A stretch of DNA of 64,000 nt from Celoporthe dispersa (Eukaryota; Ascomycota; Sordariomycetes; Diaporthales; Cryphonectriaceae). The stretch is taken from the NCBI GenBank assembly GCA_016584495.1, contig WAID01000007.1:4016001-4080000 (forward strand). Direction: 5' to 3'. The notes below the pieces were generated by a model. It was not told where the DNA came from. It searched no databases and saw nothing but the letters and a program-made list of their open reading frames with translations. The first letter of the stretch is position 1, and every line of letters begins with the position of its first letter. The position numbers and the translations under genes were made by a program. Positions 48,283 through 60,142 of the stretch are shown here, in pieces.

Positions 48283-49872
48283 ATGCATGTCTTGCGCATA
48301 ACAGCTCGGATCGACTTCGCTTCTCTCGCTTCACCAGGTTCCTCTGTCTCGCTCACCAGTAAGCCTAGACCTCCTCGGGAGCTGCTATATCGACTCTCAA
48401 GCCCGAGGCGTTTCTCTGGGCACGCTGCGCCATTCTCTACCGCCACCCAGAAGAAGTTCAGCCCGCTTGGTCTGAGGGCTGCCACCCCGCCAACAGCCCT
48501 CGCCCTCGCTCTCGATCGCAGGCCAGCTCCTGGACCACCAAGACGCACGATGGCCTCGCTAGGCGCACCTCACGAGAAGCGGCACAAGGTGACCGTGGTG
48601 GGCTCCGGAAATTGGGGCTCGACCATCGCCAAGATCGTCGCTGAGAACACAAAGGCGCATCCCGACATCTTCGAGACCGAGGTGCAGATGTGGGTGTACG
48701 AGGAGGAGGTCACCATCCCGTCCGACTCGCCACACCATGACCCCTCCGTCGGCGACGCGAAGCAGAAGCTCACGGGCATCATCAACAAGTACCACGAGAA
48801 CGTCAAGTACCTCCCCGGCATCCGCCTTCCGGACAACGTCGTCGCCAACCCAGACCTCATCGACGCCGCCAGGGACTCGACTATCCTCGTCTTCAACCTG
48901 CCGCACCAGTTCATCGACAACATCTGCAGGCAGCTGCGCGGCCACATCGTCCCCTATGCGCGCGCCATCAGCTGCATCAAGGGCGTGCACGTGTCGGACG
49001 ACGGCGTGTCCCTCTTCAGCGAGTGGATCGGCGAAGGGCTGGGGATCTACTGTGGCGCGCTGTCCGGGGCCAACATCGCCAACGAGATCGCCGCCGAGAA
49101 GTGGTGCGCCACCACCATCGCCTACGACCCGCCCCCCGTCGACGCCAGCCGCAACCCCACGCCCAGGACGCAGAGCCCGGCCGCCAACCAGGCCAAGTTC
49201 GACCTCAGCATCACGCCCATCAGCGTCGGCGACGCCATGGCGCACAAGGACGCGAGGGGGAGGAGGAGCAAGGTGAACCTCACGCCGGTTCCGGCCGAGT
49301 TCCCGCCGCTGGACCACAAGACCTTCAAGGCGCTCTTCAGGCGGCCCTACTTCCACGTGCGCATGGTTTCGGACGTGGCGGGTACTTCGCTGGGCGGCGC
49401 GCTCAAGAACGTCGTCGCGCTCGCCGCCGGCTTCGTGGTGGGCAAGGGCTGGGGCGACAACGCCAAGTCAGAGATCTGCCGGCTGGGCATCGTCGAGATG
49501 ATCAAGTTCGGCAAGGAGTTCTTTGGGCAGACGGTCAACACGGCCACTTTCACCGTCGAGTCGGCCGGCATGGCCGACCTAGTGACGTCGTGCTCGAGCG
49601 GGCGCAACTTCCGCTGCGCCAGGATGGCCGTCGAGCGCGGCGTCAGCGTCGAGGAGATCGAGCGCACCGAGCTCAACGGCCAGATGCTCCAGGGCACCTC
49701 CACCGCCAAGGAGGTGAACAGCTTCCTCAAGACGAGGGGCCTGGAGCACGAGTACCCGCTCTTCACAGCCGTCATCGGCATCCTGGAGGGCAAGCATAGT
49801 GTTGACGATATCCCGGAGCTGGTGTCGGAGTCGGAGGACTGGAACCTCGATGGCGAGCTGGTACGGGAGTGA
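48283..49872 (+). CDS. NAD-dependent glycerol-3-phosphate dehydrogenase
   Basis: Reduces dihydroxyacetone phosphate to glycerol-3-phosphate (redox balance, glycerol and lipid synthesis). NAD-binding GSGNWGSTIAKIVAEN, substrate region AISCIKGVHV, the catalytic Lys segment GALKNVVALAAGFVVG and GRNFRCARM are present. One exon. The ATG at 48550 (MASLGAPHEKRHK) gives the usual 440 aa cytosolic form. An in-frame ATG at 48283 adds 89 residues, rich in Arg/Ser/Ala/Leu, with RRFSGHAAPFS resembling a mitochondrial processing site, and only two acidic residues. Both starts may be used. A 40-odd residue insert before DHKTFKALFRRPYFHVRM is also seen in related fungi. No frame breaks. Confidence 0.93.
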   Translation: MHVLRITARIDFASLASPGSSVSLTSKPRPPRELLYRLSSPRRFSGHAAPFSTATQKKFSPLGLRAATPPTALALALDRRPAPGPPRRTMASLGAPHEKRHKVTVVGSGNWGSTIAKIVAENTKAHPDIFETEVQMWVYEEEVTIPSDSPHHDPSVGDAKQKLTGIINKYHENVKYLPGIRLPDNVVANPDLIDAARDSTILVFNLPHQFIDNICRQLRGHIVPYARAISCIKGVHVSDDGVSLFSEWIGEGLGIYCGALSGANIANEIAAEKWCATTIAYDPPPVDASRNPTPRTQSPAANQAKFDLSITPISVGDAMAHKDARGRRSKVNLTPVPAEFPPLDHKTFKALFRRPYFHVRMVSDVAGTSLGGALKNVVALAAGFVVGKGWGDNAKSEICRLGIVEMIKFGKEFFGQTVNTATFTVESAGMADLVTSCSSGRNFRCARMAVERGVSVEEIERTELNGQMLQGTSTAKEVNSFLKTRGLEHEYPLFTAVIGILEGKHSVDDIPELVSESEDWNLDGELVRE

Positions 49873-50516
49873 TGTAGAGGCGGATGACCATGTACACACA
49901 CACGAGTGAACTAGAGGACAAGGAGGTTCTCAGCCAGCGGCAGTATTTCTGTATACCACCAAAGCAGCGGGTGTGAGGAGCAGCAGCAGCAGCAAGCATC
50001 ATATACAGTATTTAGCAGCGGGACAAACAATACCATATCTACCTGATCGCCACCGCCGTATTCCCACAAGGACCGACTCCCGGCTGCAGCACTGCAGTCT
50101 ACTATAAACATGACAAATGACAGGGGCAGATGGTGGTTGGGTAGACACGGGATGGACAAACGGGTTCCCATCAATCATCATTAGACAAAGCCTGCCTGCA
50201 TCAGGGGTTGTACCCTCCTAAGCGAAAGGAGGGCAGGAAAAGAAAAAAGTATATTGGCGATGGGCGATGTGACATGGGCATGGGCTTGGGTTTGGGATTC
50301 GCGTGGCGCGTGTGCGGACGCTTGCTTTTCCCTGGAGGGATCACGGATCGCGTGGGTTATCATCATCCTCCCCACCCTCCAACGCGAAACGATCATGACG
50401 GATTTCCACCTGGAACTCTTGATCTCATATTTCACTTTGATGCATTCCAAGACTACAGCTGTATTGTTCATTGTAGCTCTCTGATTTGGCAGTAGATAGG
50501 CTTTTCCACAACAACC
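49873..50516. other. Intergenic GPD / disordered protein gene
   Basis: 3' flank of GPD and presumed promoter of the next gene. No gene or clear motif seen. Confidence 0.5.
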
Positions 50517-53500
50517 ATGAGATCTCCTCCGCCTCCCCCGCGAGCCTCCAAGAACTGGGCTATGACAGGCCTCAGGACTCGTCGTCACCATGGCCTGCTC
50601 TCTCCTGGTACATCTGCCAGAAGCTCAGAGGCTGGCGACATCATAGCACCAAGGTCCAGGGCCAGCAGCTTCCAATACCGCCTCTCCCCCTCTCCTCCAG
50701 CAGCAGAGCCTCCACACCACCCAGGCTGCCATCACTCCCAATTACCAACAGAGAGAAACCACCCACCACCTTCTGCTGTACCAGCTCCAGCGCGCAGAGA
50801 AGCTGCTACTCCTCTTCCAACTGCTATCCTTCCTCCGCCAGGTCCTCCATTCCTAGCCACACCAAAGGTATCAAAGAGCTGCCCCAATCTAGATGCCTCT
50901 GATGAGAAAAAGAGAACCCTGAAAGCAACAATGCCTCCTCCCAAAACTCACCTCCGCCTTCCAAAGGGGCTTGTCCCCTCGCGATCCAGATCATTGCTAC
51001 CCCCGGGCGCAGTGACGATCACCACCCCTACGCGACCGGGGAAGCCCAGCCCAGATTCGCCTTCACCCTGGACCTCCTCTCCCAGACGCGCATCAAGGAG
51101 ATCGCCTACCACGCGGCCGAGTACGTCAAGCAGAAGCTCAACGCGTTCGTCGACGAGACGAGGCTCGAGGCTCGAGATAGGGACGGGCACGTCTTCACTG
51201 GGCAGGAGACGATCTCGGATGAGCTGATGAGCGGCGAGACGTTGTTCCTGGTCGAGAATGGGCGTGATGGACAGTTCAAGAGGGAGGAGCAGCCTCGTAG
51301 CCAGAGGCCGGGCGGAGAGAACAAGAGTAGGGGTCGTTCTGCCTCGCGAACGCCATCGACAACGTCGAGGCCATCAGCTGTGAGGAAGAGCAGGGCCAAG
51401 TCAGAGCCGAGGAAGACGCCTTCCCAGAGAGCGCTGGAGATCGCGCAGGGTAGCGTCGTGCCAAAGACGGACCCGATAGGGAACCTTCTGTCGAGTAGCG
51501 TGACAAGGAGACGAAGGCCACTGCCGCTCGATATCTTTGCAGCGCGACCCGAGGACCAGCCTCTGCCTTCGATCGAGTACCCACGAGAGCCAGACACGTC
51601 CGCTCGTCCGCGTCAGAACGCACAGTCTTCTTCAGCGCACGGGACGCGACGACGATATCCCACGGTCGACCTGACAGGCGAGAAGGCTGCTTCGGCAACC
51701 ACCCATGCATCGAAGAGGAGTCTGTCCCCGCCATCGTCTTCACCCTTAATTCCAGTGCAAGATGTTGAGCGAGAAATCCCATCTTCGAAGGATGCACCAC
51801 CCCAGCCACGACGATCAACCAAAGATCTACCTCGGCCAACTGAAACACTATCCAGATCGAACCGCAGCAAGGCGCCATCGCAATCTAAAACTCAGAAGCC
51901 ACCACGTTCTTCTCCATCGCTGGAGATGGTCACCTCAATTTCGGGCCGCAAAGCCCTCGATGAGCCCCCGCGTCCTCTCAATAAACTGCAGTCTAAGCCA
52001 GATCCCTATGACATTAATGCTGTCTTGTCAGATGAGGCCAAGTCTGCACCTAGATCAAGAGACGTCTTGTCTGCTTCCGTCCGCAAGCTAGGCGGTCCAA
52101 GCAAGCGTCTCGCAGCCGGTGAGCTTTCGAAGACATGTCCACCACTCACAGGCATCGACCACACATCTCCACCGCCCCGCAGTTTCGTCACGACAGTTGA
52201 CCAGACGGTAATTGCGTCCACGCCGAAAGCACAAGAGCAGTTACCGAGGCAAGCATGCGCAGGCCTCTCATCCGCAAGCGACCAACTCCCTTCCTCGCCG
52301 ACCGATCACATTGCAGCCGTGCTTGCGCATGGCTATGCGAAGGCCCGTCGTAAGCCGCATCCAGAGTACATCGTGATTCCAGAGACGGACGACGAGACCG
52401 ATGAGCGTGTGCTGCGGCGCGCGTGTGATAAATTTTCATCTCCACAACCCGGTCAGACGTCCTCCGACGGATCGTTGCCTTGGGCTAGGCCCCCGTTGCG
52501 TGTTTCGAAGGAGGCAGACCCGTTCTGGCCTCTGAGGGCCGTGGGACGCCGGCCTCGAGCCCTTGACAGTAGTCAAGCGTTCACGAGACAGGCCGATGTC
52601 GAGAAGAGGGATGCAGATGCTGAAAGCCGACAGCTGCAGGATCTGGACAAGAGAAAGGTCTCAGGGAAGACTGGGGATGACCCACCTGGATTTGAGGTGC
52701 TGTCCGATCGGAGCACTCGGCCTGTTACTCTGAGCTCACGAGCCAGAAGCCCGCCCCAGGCTACGGCGACGTCAACAGGAGGCAAGCCGCCAGTGGTGGT
52801 GATTCATGGTAGCTCCAGTGAGGAGTCGACAGATGAAGTGATTGAACACAACATCCAGGTTATCCATGGCAGCTCGAGCGAGGAGTTGGCGAGTGAGACT
52901 AGTCCAAGTGGCTGGGGTTTTCAACCCTCAGTGAGCGGACAAGCTCCCGCGAGCCACCAATGGTCTTCTCCTACGAAGCGTGCGGATGTAGCTGTCCTCA
53001 ATAGAGACGACAGTCAGGATGAGAATGGTGACGTGCCAGGACGACCTGACAGAACCGCAGGACTACTTGTCGATGACGAGCTGCCTATGGATATTCTTCC
53101 TGAGCTGCTTGATTACGACGAATTCAAACTGCCTGTCGGCGGCGAGTCACGGAATAACAATATAAGCGCACGCGATGGGAGTGTACAGATTTCAGGCGAG
53201 GCCCCTTCCCCAGCGGATGATCGTCTCAGGACAGATCCAACGATGATATTAGCCGACTTCGACACTCCGCCGTCTGCCCAGCTATCCAAACGGAAACGCG
53301 AGCTCAGCGACGACGAGAAATCCGAAGATGAGACGGCCAAGAAGAGGGCTAGAAAGGAAGAGATAGCCGAACGAGCCCGTCAAGAACGACGGCTTGAAGC
53401 GAAGAGGGCTAGAAAGGCCAGAAAGGCGCAAAAGGCAAGGCTGTACGAAGAGCGCAAGCGACTGGCACTGGAGCAGGCGCACCGCCGTGCCAAGGCGCTG

Positions 53501-54419
53501 GAGATCATCGTCTCCCTCGCCGCTGAGAGCAGCCGAGATGGGTTTGGAGCTCTCGGATGGATACGACAGTGACCAAGAAAGCAGTCTGGGCCAGGACGCC
53601 TCACCTCTAGAGCGTATTGGCATGCCCACATCGTTCGAAGGTAGCGATAACACCGACTCCCTCTCGAGTAAGGAGTCGGAGGGGAGGCCCTCGTGGCGAA
53701 AGCTGAGCAAGCGGCAGTTCTCAGCCTCGCCGCACGGAGGAAGCGAAAGAAGTGCTAGTAGCGATGGGTGCAGAGCTGCCGCCACTGTGACGTCTGCCCC
53801 TACTTCGACTGGCCTTGCACAGCAGGATGAGCCCATAAGCCAGACCAAGGCATCATCGTCTCAACGGCGTCATTTTGACAACTTGGCCTTAATGGATTTA
53901 TCGCTTGGCCAAGGCACATATTCGCCATGGGAGGTGCACAACTCTGTGCACTTGAAGATGGTGCATGCTGGTCTGCGAAACATGGCTGCGCTGGCCCCAG
54001 ACACTATCGGCGACAAGACTTCCATGGCAGCTTCGAAGGACAAACTGACCGCGGAGAACAGTACGCATATACCTTTGCCAAAGAACGGCGTCAAACGGGG
54101 TCCTACGCCGTCCAGCAACCCACGCGTCTTACCTCCACACCGGGCATCCACTGGGAATGAAGGTGGAGACCGTGGCTTGAAAACACCGCGATCATCCCGA
54201 TCCTCGGGACCGCCACCTGGGGAGTCGACGCCACAGCCACCGACAACAAAGAAGCCACAGAGTAGAGCGAAGCAGAGATCGAAGGCAAGGAAGAAGAGCT
54301 TGCGCCAGACGAAAAGCCGAGGGGCTTACAAGAGGCTTCGCGGAGCCTTTGCGAAGAAGAGCGGGGAGCGGCGAGACTGCGGAAAGGCGAAGAATATGAA
54401 TCGAAGGGAAATGGACTGA
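50517..54419 (+). CDS. Long disordered protein with SUMO-interaction-like motifs
   Basis: I do not recognise the family. The product would be about 1300 aa, mostly Ser/Pro/Arg/Asp-rich and disordered. One folded-looking segment near residues 180-240 reads FAFTLDLLSQTRIKEIAYHA and AEYVKQKLNAFVDE. Three hydrophobic cores followed by acidic/Ser tracts look like SUMO-interacting motifs: YIVIPETDDETDE (52366-52405), VVVIHGSSSEES (about 52792-52827) and QVIHGSSSEEL (about 52857-52888). A basic, helical stretch (KKRARKEEIAERARQERR) could be a nuclear signal or coiled coil. Two frame faults that cancel in length: a missing base near 51050 (between the Pro-rich start and the FAFTLDLL segment) and an extra T at 53543-53545 (leading to DGLELSDGYDSDQE). 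The start is the first ATG of the Pro-rich frame and is uncertain. Confidence 0.65.
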
Positions 54420-54698
54420 ACATGAAGGCATGGAAGTGCAGAAGAGGGAGATGCTGGATGAGGAAACGGTCTGTATTGGGATTGCAATTGAATAATCAAT
54501 CTACAATAACCCAGTTGTCGATGCAGGGTGCGGTTGTGTTCTGGCGCGGATGCTTATGTAATCACCTTCCTCATCCCTGGCTCCCTGTCCTCTCCCCAAA
54601 ACGTCATGCGCTTCTTCTTCTCTGGCAGTAAATTACCATCAAACGTCTCTTCCTCCTCAAAACCTAAACATCCCAAATGCACGGCAACAACCACCAAG

Positions 54699-55156
54699 AT
54701 GTCCGCCCCAGCTGATAAATCCGAAGACCCCTGGAACGAAAAGACCAAGGAAAAGTTCAACAGGTAAGGCTGGCTCGCCCTCCCAGCGTCTCTCTAATAT
54801 CGCAAACACGGCGAGACTGGACTGACTGACCATGTGCCACGTAACGTGCAGCAAGAGCCGGAGCGAGTGGCTTGACCCTTGCCAGGAAGCTGCATCCAGG
54901 AGTATACGCTGCCTCAACAGGAACGGTGGAGACAAGGCCATGTGCCAGGAGTATTTTCAGTATGTGCAGCGAGGGGAGACTCGAGAGGTGTGTTTTGCGA
55001 TTGTGCTGTGTGCTGATCGAGCTGGGCAGGGCGTACCGGGATTGCAAGAAGGAATGGGTAAGCGAGATCTTGCACGCGACCTCAAAACTACGGAACTAAC
55101 GACGACACAAGATAAATAAACGTAAAATGGAGGGCCGTGGTGGTCTCTTTGGCTGA
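54699..55156 (+). CDS. COX23: Mitochondrial twin CX9C protein Cox23
   Basis: Intermembrane-space protein needed for cytochrome c oxidase assembly and copper handling; imported by the Mia40 pathway. Both CX9C motifs are exact: C-QEAASRSIR-C and C-QEYFQAYRD-C, followed by KKEWINKRKMEGRGG. The DPCQ, MCQEYFQAYRDCKK pattern matches Cox23. Four short exons: 54699-54763, 54852-54959, 55030-55057 (28 nt) and 55112-55156; 81 aa. Introns are GT-AG. Frame clean. Confidence 0.92.
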
Positions 55157-56264
55157 GCTGCCCAGTTTCCTTCCCTGCAGTCCACCTCCTCGCCACATCA
55201 TCAATGTTCATAGTACCAAGTCCCGCGCCTTTAGTCCAGAGCGACTTCACGCTGCGAGGCAGATCGTGTGACAGCGCGGCAGGAAGGGCCACCTCTTGGA
55301 CGTGATCTTCACCCGGATCACTGGTCTCAAATACTCAATATACCCACCCATCTCCATGTGTTTGCCGGTTCCATGCTGGCCGGAACTCTTCTCCATGGCC
55401 GGCGATCTGGTCTCTATAGCCCTTCGCCGCCTTTTCTACGGCCACTGTTATATCGTTTCACCACCTGAGCCGACAACTAGATCCATGACGGGGCTGCAAA
55501 TATCCGATCCCAGTAACAACTCGTGAGGGCCTAGGAAACGACCAGGGTTCCGATGAGAATGGCGCCAGAGCTGGAGGAGCTGGAAGGTGAATCTTGTGCA
55601 GAGGCTAGAGGCTTGTCTTGGTTGTGGAAATCAGAGCGTCGCGGTAGGAGAGTGTGCATTTGTCATGGCTTCAGAGCTGGGCTTAAAATCAGCCTTTCGA
55701 CAGATGTCAGCAAACGAGACAGTTACTAAGACCTATATGAATATATATGTGTATATATAAGTTTTCCTTCTTTCTCACTTTTTTGTCCAAAAAATTTGCA
55801 AGAGGATAGCGAGAAGCAGCTGGTGGTTGTCATGGATGATGAGAAAATGAAGGCAGAAGGCGCAGGCGGTTGCATTTAGAGTGTCTTCATGGCCTGCACG
55901 CACGGACCATTGGTGATCCCCAACCAATGGTACAGTGAAGCAAGTCACCAAAAATCTTCCAACTAAAATCCAAAAGCAAGTACTAAAGAGCGCATTTGGA
56001 CAAACAGCAAGGGGACTGGCGTGTTATCCTTCAATCTCTGGCTTTGATTATTTCTTATTTCCTTAAAAAGTACATCTTTTTTGCCCTGTTTGTGCTGATC
56101 ATACGACCTGCATGTAGGCTGGATTCTGTGCATCAATCTTTTTTTTTGTCCGCCTTGTGTTTCGTTGCGGCGCCCGCTAAAGCAGTTGCTGTACCACCAG
56201 CCAAAACTACCACAGGCCACCAGGCAACTTCGGTGTTGGTTGCGCCTGCCTAAGAAGATTCATC
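55157..56264. other. 1.1 kb intergenic region
   Basis: Between COX23 and the NatB subunit gene, same strand. AT-rich part near 55730-55800 with short TA runs. No gene seen. Confidence 0.5.
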
Positions 56265-59200
56265 ATGCCCGCCTATAACAGGTACTACAGACCTACCCTT
56301 AAGGACAGCGTCGATGTTCAGCTCCAGACGGCCTTTAACGAGGGGCACTGGTCGTCAGTCATCAGGCTCGCTGCCCAGCGGTTCAAGACCATGAAGGATC
56401 CTTACTATGAGGTATGTGCGTGCACCTGTGTCGAACGACGCAGTCACATTCCCATGACGGACGCTTGGCCTAATCTCCATCACCTGTAGGCAGTCAGGAT
56501 CTGTGGAGAGTCCCAGGCGGACGCAGTAACGGAGAAGTCTGGTGTCGTGACGGCTGTCGACGCTCTGGTCAGGGACAAGACAGCTGCCCTGGACCTCGAC
56601 ACCATCGAGTTATACGAGTGGGCTCTCCAAGACTCTAGATTCCCGTTCGACTACTCTCAGACCATCGGGGCCCTCCGTGCACGGGTGGCCAAGGCGAACC
56701 CCTCCAGCCCCGTTGTTCTCGAATGTCTCGAGGCCTGCGTCTTGGCGTGGGACCTCGTCAATGCCCAGCAGGTATGACTGTGTGTTTCGGGTACTGGGTC
56801 TGTGACCGAACCTTGGAGCTGACGGGTTCAGATCGCTGCAACACTGGACAGGGTACAGACGGGGAAGAACGACGGCAAGAACCTGTACTGGAGCATCACG
56901 CTCACACACCTGCTTGCTGCAAGTCGTCCCCTCTCCGTGGCCAGTACCCGCCGCGCCTCTGCTGACGAGAACAGACAAGCCCACAATGCCCTGAGAACAT
57001 GTCAGCCGTATTTACCAGACTTGCTCGCATGCAACTCGAAAAGGCCGCCAATGCCACAACAGCGGTACGGCATGTACTTTTCTTGTTTGTTTGACTCGGC
57101 TCTTGCTGATGCTGTGACCAGGCTGCCACCGGAAAGGCACCCGTCCGCGGCTTGAGGGAAGAGGAAGAAATCAACCTCTACTACCAGATCATCGGCAAAG
57201 ATGCCTACCTGAAGTCGGTCGCCGACAGAGACAGTGCTGTCAGCGTCTTCAAGCAGTTCGACCAGGGCCGCAAGCACCTTCTCACCGAGAGCCTCAAATC
57301 CTTCGAGGAGGCCGAGGACTGGGACAACGTCTACGATCTCTGCAGATACGCTCTGACCAGGCAGGATGGAGACGGAAACCCTTCCTTCCTGGCGTTCGAC
57401 ATGCGCATATGGAAGCTATTCGTCAAGGCAGCGTCCATGAAGTCTGACGTCGAAATGTGAGTGACTACCCTTGTTTTGACCCAAACAGGCTCTCTAGGGT
57501 ACTGACAGGAGGCTCAGTGCTTTCGATGAGGCCGCGACGATCCTAGACAACTTTGTCTCCACCAAGGGCAATGTGGCACCGATGTACAAGAAGAACATTG
57601 GTCTTGTCACCCTGGAACTTGCCTTTCAAGACCCCTCCCGGTCACTCTCCGGCGTCACGGGCCCAGAGAGACCGTCGCCTCGTGTCATCACGCTCTATCT
57701 GATCTTGGAGCAGACTCTCTCGCAGCGAGCCGCCTTCGATGATGTCAAGGAGTATGTTAGTCAGCTCTCAGTCGACGAAGCTAGGTATTTTATCGATAAC
57801 TTCTCGAGGACGCTGCTTGCGAAGGTGAGTATCTCAAATTTGCCCAACAGACAATGTCGCCCAAATCTGACGATCGCCTAGACCTCAGATGAGCAGAGAA
57901 AAATCTTGGTTCGTGGGCTGGAGGTCAAGTTCCGGTACCTCCTTACGACGTGCCCTTTGACACTGGAGCATGTCTTTGTGGTTGGCGATGCTGAAGAGCC
58001 ACGGCTCAAGTGCAAGCTCTGCTCCGCCTTGACGAACAGGAACTGTGGAATATGTCTCGAGGACATAGTTTCTGCAGCGCTGTCGGCATACAAGGTCATC
58101 GAGAAGAACCCGGAACACGCCAAGGGACTTGACAAAGACCCGCGAATTGATCTCGCTCTGGTTGCCGCATCGGCACTGCTCAAACTGAGTGGCCTTTCGC
58201 CCCGGCCCGCACAGACGACGTCGTCCAGACTCCCACGCTTAAGCAGTGTCGACCCGTCAAGACTGCTGCAGGCCGCTGTAATACTCGCAGCACAACTCAT
58301 AAGAACACCCGACGAAACCCCTCTACGCCTCGTGCTCATCCGAGTGTACCTCCTTCTCGGCTGCGGCTCTCTTGCGCACCAGACTTGGCTGCCCATGGAC
58401 ATCAAGCGGACTATCCAAGACGCCCTGAGCCCGCTCTTCTTCGATAGGATCTCGAGCATCTCCCCTGGCCTGTTCCAACAGAGCCGAACCCCACCAACGG
58501 AGCCTTTGACCTCGTACTACGCCGTATGCCTACGCGAAGACTCTCCAGTTAGGATCTGGGACGCCTTCAAGGCAGGCAGCTACACATCCATCCTGGGCAT
58601 GGCGGAGTACTCAGACAGGCTACGGAGAAGTTGTACCCTGGTAATGACAGTCGTCGAGGAGAGAAGGGCAACTCGGGCCTGTGGTGGACGGCTCGAAGGG
58701 GGAATCGAGCAGTCACGTCTGCTGCGTAAGTCCAACTCACCTTCTTGAAATCCCCTGGCAGCTGCCTACTGACCTCCGGTAGACCACGTCACCGACGACA
58801 CAACATTCGTCAACGCCATCGACCACGGCTCATTTCCTAACCTGGAGAGCCTACAAAGTGCTCCGCTCTACAAAATCGTGGAGCTCGGACCAGAGCTCTC
58901 ATCCGAGCGCTGCCGCCTCGCCCTCCTGGGAGAGCAGTTTATCGACGCTGTCACGTACAAACCGCCCAAAGATTACAGACCAGGCAAAGTAAACGACGTG
59001 GCGCTGAGAGACCGCGCATATCTCACCGAGATATTTGCCCGCCTGCACGAATCCCTCGCTGCCATCCTGCTCAACAACCCTGCTGGCATTGCAGGAAAGC
59101 TCACCGGGGCCGAGCACCACTTCTACACCACCGCCAGCTTCCTCTCCGCCCTGCTACGCACGGCACTCGAGACGCCCAAATCGGCTCTCCAACCAGCAAG

Positions 59201-59714
59201 TCTATCCACCACCATCACGGGGATCAAGTCCATCCTCGCATCGCTCCGGACGGACTTCGCCTCCGTATCACCGCAGCTGGCCAGCTTAGACGCGGGCGAC
59301 GTGCTCGCGTCTCTCACAGATCCCCACACTCTGTCCCTCGTGCGCGAGACCGCCCTCGCCATCAAACAGACAGCAACCCTCATCCTGACGTTCCATGCAG
59401 CCGAGCAAGCCCGCGACCGTACTGGTGCGTCGAATCTCCACAAGGATATTGTGGCGGAGGCGAAGGGCCTGGATGAGCTTGCGAACAAGACGCTCTCGAT
59501 GGCCAAGGAGAGGGTCAAGACGCTGAAGGACGCACTGAGCCAGGGAGGCTGGCTGGCCCGCGTCGAAGGGTGGACGTTCCCCGAGGGAGGGGACGCGCTG
59601 GGCGAGATGGTCAGGGACGTCGTGGGCGCGGGCGATGTGGAGGACTGGGCTGGAAAGGTGGTGGAGAGCTGGAGGGACGGGGTGAAGGGGTTTGGGCTGG
59701 TGAGGTGGGAATAG
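56265..59714 (+). CDS. NatB N-acetyltransferase auxiliary subunit Naa25/Mdm20
   Basis: Non-catalytic, TPR-like subunit that anchors the NatB complex to ribosomes; NatB acetylates Met-Asp/Glu/Asn N-termini, with effects on actin and tropomyosin. The start (RYYRPTLKDSVDVQLQTAFN) and HLLATSPQCPENMSAVFTRL, EEEINLYYQIIGKDAYLKSV, NIGLVTLELAFQDPSR and GCGSLAHQTWLPMDIKR match the family. Eight exons: 56265-56411, 56490-56771, 56832-56918, 56975-57064, 57122-57456, 57518-57824, 57882-58725, 58783-59714; 1007 aa, frame clean. The intron 56919-56974 is GC-AG (GCT|GCAAGT). Confidence 0.9.
56919..56974 (+). other. GC-AG intron of the NatB subunit gene
   Basis: Donor GCAAGT, branch-like TGCTGAC, acceptor GAACAG, 56 nt. 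Reading through gives residues foreign to the family; splicing gives HLLATSPQCPENM. Confidence 0.75.
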
Positions 59715-60142
59715 ATGCTGCTAATCCTCCAGGGCCGAGGAGGAGTACTTGATCTTCTCAAAAAAAGGAATGGCCTAGATTACCTCACATTTAGACGAGG
59801 ACTGAGACATGGAATCATATTGGTGCCGTGAAATGGGTATATCCTTAGCGAGGAGAGTGTTCCTTGCCGTATCACATCCGCCCATCCTGCTACCCCAGCC
59901 GGTCTGGTCTTATTTTGTGGAGATGTGACGATACAGTGTCATCCAGCCCAGTAAACCCTGACCTAATAGTGCCTATACCGTCACTGTCTATGCGCGTGAT
60001 CATATACCTAGCCTGGTCCAAGCGGCCACCCGAGGCTCGGTGCCACTCCGGCCTCGTAGTATCCATGGTATAGACCAGCACGCGCTGAAGAAAGATCGGC
60101 GTCTCCCAGCGACAAGCCTTGGTCGCGCCATCCGGAACCTCC
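59715..60142. other. Convergent 3' flanks
   Basis: 430 bp between the stop codons of the NatB subunit gene (+) and ILM1 (-). No gene or strong terminator-like signal seen. Confidence 0.6.

Noticed and set aside
48559..49356. 265-codon - strand frame opposite GPD
   Set aside because: Antisense shadow; GPD is unambiguous on the + strand.
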